The position numbers and the translations under genes were made by a program. Under the pieces are notes generated by a model. It worked only from the letters and a program-made list of their open reading frames with translations, ran no database searches and was not told the origin of the DNA. 64,000 nucleotides of DNA from Rhinopomastus cyanomelas (Eukaryota > Chordata > Aves > Bucerotiformes > Rhinopomastidae): the NCBI GenBank assembly GCA_013400115.1, contig VXBP01000349.1, forward strand, positions 558,001 through 622,000, read 5' to 3'. Positions 56,171 to 64,000 of this stretch are shown piece after piece (positions within the stretch are counted from its first letter, which is position 1; each line of letters begins with the position of its first letter).

Positions 56171-56575
56171 CACCTTTACTCCTCTCCCCACCAAAATCAC
56201 CTCCTGTGATATGTGATTGTGGTTTTTCTCCCAGCCTGGAAACATGGACCCTCCGTTCAGATAAAGAAAAGCTCGTTGTGGCTGCCTTGTTTAGGCATCA
56301 ACGATGAGGATTTGTTCCCTCAGCTACTCAATACCTCCCCAGTACAGGTTGTTATCCTGTCCAATAACAGTATCAATATTTTTAATCACGCAATTAAAGA
56401 CCATATCGGAATGGATATGCACCGGGGGAGAGGAATTAAATTGCTCAGGCAGCCTTGGATCTGTCATCGCCCGTCTTTCGGCTGCCTGGCTTTTCTACCT
56501 TAACCTTCTCTAATAAGATCAGACCGCTTTCCCTCCCCGAGAAGTGTGGTGGGTTCAGGACCACAATTTAATATC

Positions 56576-56576
56576 N
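56576..56576. other. Ambiguous base (n)
   Basis: A single undetermined base in the assembly, not within any called gene. Confidence 1.
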
Positions 56577-56683
56577 CTCCCACTGTCCTCAGTATTTCCA
56601 AAACAAACACTTCACAGCTTTCAGGTTACCTCAGAGGGAGGCACAGGCTTCTCATCTCTAGGCACTGCTGAGCCTCCTCCCTG

Positions 56684-56863
56684 AGTGAAGGTGACGGAGC
56701 ACTGGAACAGGCTGCCCAGGGAGGTTGTGGAGTCTCCTCTGGAGGAGTTTAAGACCCACCTGGATGTGTTCCTGTGCAACTTGGCCTAGGTCATCCTGCT
56801 GTGGCAGGGAGATTGGACTAGATGATCTTTCGAGATCCCTTCCAATCCCTTATGATTCTATGA
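56684..56863 (+). repeat. CR1 3' end
   Basis: 'GGAGCACTGGAACAGGCTGC' to 'CTTATGATTCTATGA'. Confidence 0.95.
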
Positions 56864-58605
56864 AACCGATTTGAGGTGGGTGGAACTTCCCTATGGCCTC
56901 TGAAGTTCACCCAGGTCCTGCAAGTGTTGTGCCCTCACACCTGCTGCATCTCCTGTAAGCCTAGGAGGATGGTTGAGGATTAAGTGTTGAGCTAGACATC
57001 CTTTTGCTACTGATGCTGGTTGAAAACTTAGTTGTCTACTGGGTCTAAGCAGTGAGCCAGTCACCATTCCTCTCCATCCACCTCCCACTTCAAACAGTCC
57101 CTCTTCAGGATGCTTTTGTGAGCTGGGCATCTTGTCCTACCCTTGTGCGGCACATTCTCTATGGAGAAAATCCCAACCTCATGAAATGAGAAGCTGGAAT
57201 CACCAAGGGGACACGCGGCTGACCCAGACGACTGTGCTGAAGCTGTGCTGATATACTTCAGCCTGGGGGAAAGCCATAACGATTTTCCTCTCCTTCAACT
57301 GAGTAGCCGCAGTGACAAGAGACTGAATAGATGACAAAATAAAACAGATCATGAATCTAGAACATGCAGCTGGAATTTCCCTGGCGGACTCACGAATGTG
57401 AAACATCCTGAAGGAGAAAGGGCTGTGAAAGATGAGTTATTGTCAGGACAGGGCTTTAATCAAAGCTGCGCCACTTTAGAGCAGTGACTGCACAGAGCTC
57501 GGTCTGGAGACTCTGGGTTTTTGCTAAAATTGCAAATGGCCTGTTGGTGCCCAAGGGAGAGACCCCAGTCTCACTTCTGGTGCTGTCAGCTCTGCAGTGA
57601 GGCCAGTGATGTATAGAAGTAGGAGATGAAAGGTAAGTTTCATGAGCTGGATGATTTGCTGGTGTGGCATCTCCAGACACACAAACAGAGATACCGAGGA
57701 GACTCTGGCCCTGCCAGTGGTCAGCAAGGTCGTTGCAGAGCTTCCAGGGGGTTTGAACCGGTTCCTTTTCCAGTCTGGGGAGGGTACCTCAGAATAACCC
57801 CTCCAAGCACTGTCTCCCAGGCTGCTGTGGGGTCAAGCATTTATTTTTACACACCCTGAACAGAGCAAATGGAGATGCAAAGACAAAGAGAAAACACTGA
57901 TTTATGCCATTTTGCCTTTCAAAGAAAAACCCAGATGTCCCTGAACTAAGACAGAAGTGGCCTCTGAACTGTGGCCAGGATGAATCCTGCTGTCTGGCTC
58001 TCTTCTGCTCTAACTTTCGCAGCTGGAGTTTATCCCCCAGCGTTCACTACGGAGCTCAGGGTCCAAATCACCTCCCTGTCAGCCAAAGATCCTTTCTCTT
58101 TCGCCAAAAACGTCAGGTGGCTCACAGGACTCTCCTTCTTGCCTCTGGTTTCATCAGTGTTTCCTGCAGAGGGGGAACAAAACACAGCAGCCTGCTGTGC
58201 TCGGTTAGAACAACTGTCTGCTCAAGGGGGGTTGTTTTCTGGCTGAGGCTGCCCTGAGGTCTGTCTCTGGGCTGACCCACAGCAAGTTCCTGCCTCGCTT
58301 TTGAAGTGAGTCATGAGCTGCCCAGGAGGCCTTTGGATGCAGCCTACAAAGGGATTATCTGTCAGGACGACCACACAGGACCACAGTCCAAGTGCTCTTT
58401 GTTTGGACATGTGCAAGAACACGAGTGCGTTGGGCACCATGTGGAATACAACAGAGCCAGAACCCACGTGCGTGGCAGCCCGTGCAATGAGGCACAGGCA
58501 GTGCCGCCCTTGGTGTGCTCCACGGCTGCAGTGGCTAACCAAAGGCTCTGGCCAGATGCCTTTTCTTTCTTGGATCCCTAGTATGTTGGAAGGATATTTC
58601 TTTAA
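56864..58605. other. Upstream flank of GFRA4, no gene recognised
   Basis: A CR1-free stretch. A minus-strand AATAAA (plus TTTATT, 57840-57845) and a plus-strand open frame at 57971-58246 with a hydrophobic start (MNPAVWLSSALTFAAG) were noted, but neither has supporting structure. Confidence 0.4.
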
Positions 58606-58667
58606 ATATAAGATTTGGACTAGATGACCTTTAGAGGTCCCTTCCAACCCAATACACTCTATGATCT
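58606..58667 (+). repeat. CR1 3' remnant
   Basis: 'TTGGACTAGATGACCTTTAG' with tail 'CACTCTATGATC'. Confidence 0.85.
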
Positions 58668-59080
58668 AAGCTTGGGTTTGTGGTCTCTGAGATCCACATG
58701 GAAGAACCTCCTGGTTTTGCAAAAACAAGAGAAGGCTGAGAAATTTACCGGAGTCTGGACAGTCTTGCAACTTGTGCTTGGGCTTCTCTGAGACCTGAGT
58801 CATTAACAAGGGGTCTGACTTGCACTCACGTTCGTCCCTCACAGATGAGCGTGCAATTTACACACCCCCCTGATGTCTGTGGCCCCAGAGTCTCTCTTTC
58901 CTAGTGCTCAGAAAATGTTCCCTAACTCCTGATCTTGCCTCAGATTAAGCCCATGACTACTTGCTCTTTATAGAAGGATGTAAAGGATGGATTATCCCCT
59001 CTGATTCTATCCCCCTGCACCTTGTCTCCACCAGGATTTTCACTCAGCCTTTGACAATGGCTGGTGCCCAACAACAGCCA

Positions 59081-59134
59081 GTGATGATCTTTCGAGGTCC
59101 CTTCCAATCCCTAATGATTCTATGATCCTGTGTA
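59081..59134 (+). repeat. CR1 3' end, very short
   Basis: Only the last about 50 bp of a young CR1: 'GATGATCTTTCGAGGTCC' to 'GATTCTATGATCCTGTG'. Confidence 0.9.
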
Positions 59135-59679
59135 GGAGCACGTTGAAAACAAGTGCTCCTTCTTGCAGCCCCAGACACTTGCAATTGTTACCCTGCTTTT
59201 CTGGTGCCAACAGACCTCATTTCCAGCCAGCACCAGAAAAAGGAAGACCAGGAGCTACGACTTTGATTTGTGGTGGGTCTGTCCAGTATAAGAACAAACA
59301 AAGTCAACACAAGCTGAGGCTTAACACAGCATCAGAAGAACGACAGCTTCTCATTTTCCACCATCACTATAGATAGCCATGGGCAGATCTAGGGAAGCGT
59401 CCATGTCTGGACAAACCACCATTAGCAAAGACTACTTGTCATCAGAGAAAACCCCTCTTTCCACCACAGATCCCAGGTTCTCCTTTGGTCCCCAGCCAAC
59501 ATGCACAAAGCCAGGTGCGTAGAGGATCTGTCAAAGGCAGAGCTCACTGGAAGCAACATTGTGCTCTCTTCCCTCCCTTGATCATGTACCCTTCGTAAAT
59601 ATGCTTTTAATCTCACTAATGTTTGAGAGAAGCAGTAGTGGATGAATCATCCGATGCAAATGGAATGGTTTGGGGAATA

Positions 59680-59900
59680 CATGCATTTTCATTAGCCCGG
59701 CGGCTCCTCCAGCACCACGTATCGGCGCGGCATTAACCCATTAATTCTATTGATTTCTATTAATAGTGCGCATTCCGTCAGTGCCTGAATCCCCACGGAC
59801 TCCTTTCCAGCCATCTGCAGGAACCGGTTGTTTAATCAACATTGCAAAACTAATCGAGGCAACGGTCCGGGTCATGAAGTGAAGAAGAAAATTGTTTCTA
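59680..59900. other. Candidate conserved non-coding element
   Basis: Repeat-free, CpG-retaining (CGTATCGGCGCGG) and rich in homeobox-type motifs (CATTAACCCATTAATTC, TTTCTATTAATAG). No coding frame. Confidence 0.4.
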
Positions 59901-60039
59901 ATTGAGAGTACAGGAGGAATTTGGGGAGGCAGGATCTGATTGTTACAGCTCCACAGGGCCAGGATGGCAGCGATCGCCCGATCCTCATCCTGCCAAAAGT
60001 CCTACGGGAGCTGCGGGCACAGGTAGTGGCACCAGAGAA

Positions 60040-60560
60040 TCACAGAATGGTGGGGATTGGAGGAGACCTCTGGAGATCACCTAGTCCAGCTTCCCTGTTA
60101 GAACAGGTTCTCCTAGAGCAGATCCCACAAGAACACGTGCAGGAGAGTTTGGAATGTCTCCAGAGCAGGAGACTCCACAACCTCTCTGAGCAGCCTGGGC
60201 CAGGGTTCTGTTATCTCCAGACTAGGTGACCTCTGGAGATCACCTAGTTTGGCTTCCCTGCTCAAGCAGGTTCTTCTAGAGCAGATCCCACAGATCAGGA
60301 GAGTTTGGAATGTCTCCAGAGCAGGAGACTCCACAACCTCTCTGGGCAGCCTGGGCCAGGGTTCTGTTATCTCCAGACTAGGTGACCTCTGGAGATCACC
60401 TAGTTTGGCTTCCCTGCTCAAGCAGGTTCTTCTAGAGCAGATCCCACAGATCAGGAGAGTTTGGAATGTCTCCAGAGCAAGGGACTCCACAACCTCTCCG
60501 GGCAGCCTGGGCCAGGGTTCTGTTACCCTGTGTGAAAAGGTTTGTCTTCACATTCAGATC
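60040..60560 (-). repeat. CR1 3' fragment with threefold internal tandem repeat
   Basis: An inverted CR1 tail ('AATCACAGAATGGTGGGG') leads into a 3'UTR segment repeated three times: 60082-60244 (163 bp), 60245-60400 (156 bp) and 60401-60535 (partial). Copies 2 and 3 are almost identical and share 'CTAGTTTGGCTTCCC' and a 7-bp deletion relative to copy 1, so they arose by a second, later duplication. Confidence 0.92.
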
Positions 60561-60600
60561 TCCTACAGTCCAATTTATGTCCATTGTCCCTTGTCCTTGC

Positions 60601-60707
60601 AGACCACAGAACACTAGGGATTGCTGAAGACCTCAAAAGATCATCTAGTCCAATACCCCTGCCAGAGCAGGATCACCTAGACCAAGTTGCACAGGAACAT
60701 AATCACG
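60601..60707 (-). repeat. CR1 3' end
   Basis: Inverted tail 'CCACAGAACACTAGGGATTG' through 'AGTTGCACAGGAACATA'. Confidence 0.93.
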
Positions 60708-61984
60708 TCGCATGTCCCACAACCCAGCCAGCACCACGCAGGTGGGAAACTCATACACTAAAATCCACTATGATCTTCTCAAACATCCCCTGTCTCTCTG
60801 TCACAGACATTTATCAACCTCCATCGGAGCAGTATCTGATTACCCTATTGTACCCCCTATACCTGTCTTCCCTGTGCAGATCTGCTGTACCCTTTCCATC
60901 CACACCCTTCCCACCGTGGTGGCACTGAGGAACATCTAGTGGGATGGAGCCAACAAAAGTAGCTGTGTGGTGGTAAAAGAACATGGTCACAGTGCCTTGT
61001 CTCCATGTAGGACAAGGACATCTCCCCACCAGTTTAGTGCAGTTGCACAAAGGGATGGCATCGTTCAGCGAAGTGCAGTAATCAAGGGATGGGGAGTATC
61101 TACAGAGACTGTCAAAGTCAAAGCAAGGTCACAGAAATTGTTCTTTCTTGCTTCCAGCTCAAAGCCTCTGGGTGATCTTTACTGCTCAGGTAGCCAAATG
61201 GCTCTGCTGTTTGTAGCCTTTTGCCTGGAGAAGAAGATAAATGAGACCTTTGATGTAAAAACCCGAATGAGAGCAAATGCAACACAGCTGCTCTTTAAAC
61301 TTAACTTCTCCACCACCTTCTAGTTCTGGCAGTCTCCTCCCTGGGCAGTAAGTGCGGCGAGCTCGCCCTCCCGTTGACTACGCACGCTGCGATGATATCC
61401 ACCACATTTTTCACAGCACTCTTCCAACAATGTTTTGTCTCCAACTGCCTTCTCAAAAGGCCCTTTTATTCCACTCATCATGAGCCCTGCCTCGTTCTCA
61501 GCAGCGTCTCTTGCATCCCGGCCTAATTATTAACAACCCCATCAGCGTATTCAGTCATTTGCAGCTATTTTACTCACAATTAGAAGTGTGACTGTGCTCC
61601 ATTAGGCTTCTAATATCCTTTATGCTCTACCTGACATTTGGGGAGCTGTTTTATTGCAGCTGACACTCCTGGAAATGGGGCTGCCACAGTTAGCATCAGT
61701 AATGGTGTTATTGACCCCAATTTTCTGGATGTAGGAGGATGTCTGAATGTTACACACACAGGTATTCAGAGGGCTCTCGTTATGTCACACCGGTGTCTGC
61801 TCTGAGGGTTCACATCTCTACGTTTCTGTGGAGGTGTGGGGTTTTTTCCTCACTCTCCTGACTAAGAGTTTTGCAAGTAGTTAATACCAGAAAGCCCATG
61901 AAGTTAGTGAGGATTGAGGTTGAGTTTTGAATTGAAAGGTTTCCTTATGACCTTTCAGCCCTTGAAAAGAACCTTTAAGAAGGC
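60708..61984. other. Repeat-free flank, partly conserved-looking
   Basis: No gene recognised. Positions 61,340-61,700 have CpG-retaining and AT-motif-rich sequence (GGCGAGCTCGCCC, a near-palindrome; CGGCCTAATTATTAACAACC; CTAATATCC) typical of candidate regulatory DNA. Confidence 0.35.
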
Positions 61985-62100
61985 TGTGGAAGACCGGAAG
62001 GGACCTCAAAAGATCACCTAGTCCAATCCCACTGCCAGAGCAGGACCACCTAGACCGAGTCACACAGGAACATATCCAGATGGGTTTTAAACATCTCCAC
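61985..62100 (-). repeat. CR1 3' end, left arm of head-to-head pair
   Basis: 'GAAGGGACCTCAAAAGATC' through 'GATGGGTTTTAAACATCTCC'; its own 3' tail is degraded. Confidence 0.88.
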
Positions 62101-62389
62101 AGGATGGAATGACAGGATGAAGGGTCATGGTTTTAATCTGGAAAAGGGTAGATGTAGGCTGGACATGAGGAAGGAGTTCCTTAATACAAGGGTGGTGGAT
62201 CACTGGAACATGTTGCCTAGATAGATGATGGACCCCCAAATCCCTGGAGACATTCAAGTTCAGGCTTGATGGGGCTCTGAGCAATCTGTTGTGGTTAGAG
62301 ATGTCCCTGCTTGTTGTAGGGTGCTTGGACTAGGTGACCTTTGGAGGTCCCTTCCAATGCAACACATTCTATCATCCTGTGATTCTATG
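62101..62389 (+). repeat. CR1 3' fragment, right arm of head-to-head pair
   Basis: 'GGATGGAATGACAGGATGAA' to 'CATCCTGTGATTCTATG'. A different subfamily from the left arm, meeting it at about 62,100. Confidence 0.9.
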
Positions 62390-63597
62390 TTGATAAGCAC
62401 CAAACACAGAAGTGAATCCTCAGGGTACTTCTGAAACAGACTGGTGGTGGTGGTGTAGTCCTGGGCAAGTTACTTCACTTCTTGGCTATTTCAGCCTGGA
62501 TCTGACAGTGTTGGTATTGCAGTTTTTGTTGCACGGGGGAGTCTGAGTTCCCTCTCCATGTGACCACGTCTCTCTAAAGCATAGGGAGAAATGGTCCCTG
62601 CTGTGGAGGTCTTCAAGACCAAGACACAAAGCCCTGATCCTAACAAAAAGGTTCATTTGAAAGCTGAGATACAGACATGGGTGTTCCGAGCCACAGCTCA
62701 CAGTTGCTAACCAGTAATTCCTAGTCCTTGCCACAGAGATTTGGCTGGCTTTGCTGTTGTTTTTCTGGCAACTGCTTATCTGGATCTCAAACATGGTCAT
62801 GGGACTTTTCTGGTGCCCATTATGCAGCAAGCCCAGAGCAGTATCAACCAGAATGTAGCTACTGTACCAACATCCGACTGCTGAGCACGAGCAAACAAGT
62901 CCTCCATCCCTACCTGCTCTAACAACACTTGGCTCCTTCTCTCTGATCACAACCAACCACCTGGAGTAGCTCTTTGAAGAGTTTCTGGGTAGGACTTCTT
63001 GCTGGGTCTTTAAGCAGTACCTGTAAGAGTAGGCTCAGAAGCCAATCCAGCTGGAACCTGCAATGAAACCTGTCTGGCTAATGCTCTTCCCCTTTTCTTT
63101 CTTAGCAGTCATGATACTCAGACACTTAAAGTTTCAAAGAACTATGAAGTCATCCCCTTTTCTTTCCCCTCATCTCCCAGCACCACATGAGCACCTCTGG
63201 ACAAAAAAAGCCCAGGCATTTTGGAACTCAGGCAAACACTCAGCGCTCATCAGGCTGAGGCTACTGCTGAAAATCTGCTCCATGTCAGTGCTAACAAGTG
63301 GGATTCCTTGTGTCAAGGGTGGTTATTGTAGTCTAAAGCCTTTTCAAAATGATAAAGAGAAGGAACCATTCATCCGTCACTGCGGGGTTTTTAATGCAAA
63401 GAGACAAGGTAGACATGGACCTCATGGGGAGCACAAAAGGTCAGTGGCAGACTAAGGACAAACTCCTCTGAGCCCCAGACCAATCCTGTGACTTCACGTT
63501 TGCACACACTCCTGAACTGAGAAACCCAGTTGAGCCTTGTGCTTGGACTCAGTCTGCCTCTGCTTTGTGGCTGCTGCTCTCCCTGGGATGAAAAACG
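62390..63597. other. Upstream flank, no gene recognised
   Basis: No CR1. Open frames at 62486-62956 (minus, 156 codons) and 63063-63455 (plus, 130 codons) have no recognisable domain or splice support. Confidence 0.4.
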
Positions 63598-63992
63598 CAA
63601 GGAGGACAGAGACAGACTCTTCCCAGTGGCACCCAGAGACAAGACTGGAGGCAACGGGCAAAAACGGAAACATGGGGATTTCCACTGAACATTTTTTCCT
63701 GTGATGGTGACCAAAAATTGGAACAGGTTGCCCACAGGGGTTGTGGAGTCTCCCTGATTCTATGTGATTCCATGCATCAGGAAATAATTCTTCATGGAAA
63801 GGGCCATCAGGCCTTGGAACAGGCTGCCCAGGGAGGGAGTGGAATCTCCATGCCTGGATGTGTTTCAAAGTCGTGGAGATCTGGAACTTAGGGCCATGGT
63901 TTAGAAGTGGCCTTGGGACAGCTGAGTTTATGGCTGGATCCAAATATCATAAAGGTCTTCTCCAACCTAAACTATTCTATGATTCTATGATC
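63598..63992 (+). repeat. CR1-related 3' fragment, older subfamily
   Basis: 'GGAACAGGTTGCCCACAGGG', 'AATAATTCTTCATGGAAAGG' and 'GGTCTTCTCCAACCTAAAC' with tail 'TATTCTATGATTCTATGA'. It seems a composite: a partial tail ('CTGATTCTATGTGATTCCATG') occurs inside it at about 63,753. Confidence 0.8.
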
Positions 63993-64000
63993 ATTGTAGA

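Noticed and set aside
57971..58246. Plus-strand frame with a signal-peptide-like start (MNPAVWLSSALTFAAG)
   Set aside because: No cysteine pattern or family match follows, and two other frames are also open here. Low evidence for coding.
53180..64000. ADAM33 exons, expected next to GFRA4 by mammalian synteny
   Set aside because: No metalloprotease, disintegrin or tail exon was recognised on either strand. The gene may lie further out or be absent.

Overview
The window is vertebrate and almost certainly avian nuclear DNA. More than forty copies and fragments of a chicken-repeat-1 (CR1) type LINE lie on both strands. Most are 5'-truncated and end in the CR1 3' tail built from ATTCTRTGA-type octamers. 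The two recognisable genes, ATRN and GFRA4, are neighbours and face each other tail to tail, as they do on human chromosome 20p13. The bird assignment rests on the CR1 load, on a GFRA4 that keeps its first cysteine-rich domain, and on one tRNA-headed SINE with a CR1-like tail. The species cannot be named. So many similar CR1 copies would suit a CR1-rich lineage such as the woodpecker/hornbill group, but that is only a guess.

Layout. Positions 1-7345 hold the last two coding exons of ATRN (attractin) on the plus strand, split by introns that carry CR1s. From 7346 a long, non-coding, ATRN-sense stretch looks like its 3'UTR. It has early AATAAA sites near 8.47 and 9.14 kb and a triple AATAAA cluster at 12,947-12,979. 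Between about 13.0 and 17.9 kb lie intergenic DNA, several CR1s and one weak exon candidate.

From 22,129 to 53,179 on the minus strand lies GFRA4, the GPI-anchored GDNF-family receptor alpha-4. Seven exons are recognised with confidence (34.5 to 22.1 kb). A distant signal-peptide exon at 53,140-53,179 fits in splice phase and gives an uninterrupted 431-codon reading frame. Intron 1 is about 18.6 kb. It and the upstream flank contain several repeat-free, CpG-retaining, homeobox-motif-rich stretches that look like conserved regulatory DNA. The GFRA4 3'UTR may run down to an AATAAA at 17,889-17,894 (minus strand), or a separate small transcript may end there.

From 53.2 to 64 kb is the upstream flank of GFRA4. 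It holds mostly CR1s, candidate regulatory DNA, a CR1 fragment with a threefold internal 156-bp duplication, and one speculative plus-strand exon with a tyrosine-based tail. In mammals ADAM33 follows GFRA4, but I could not see it here.

Function. ATRN encodes a type I membrane attractin, of which only the cytoplasmic end lies here. GFRA4 encodes the ligand-binding co-receptor that presents a GDNF-family ligand (persephin in known cases) to the RET kinase. The two genes are not known to work together; their adjacency is synteny. No bacterial features, rRNA, CRISPR, or intact viral or transposase genes were seen.
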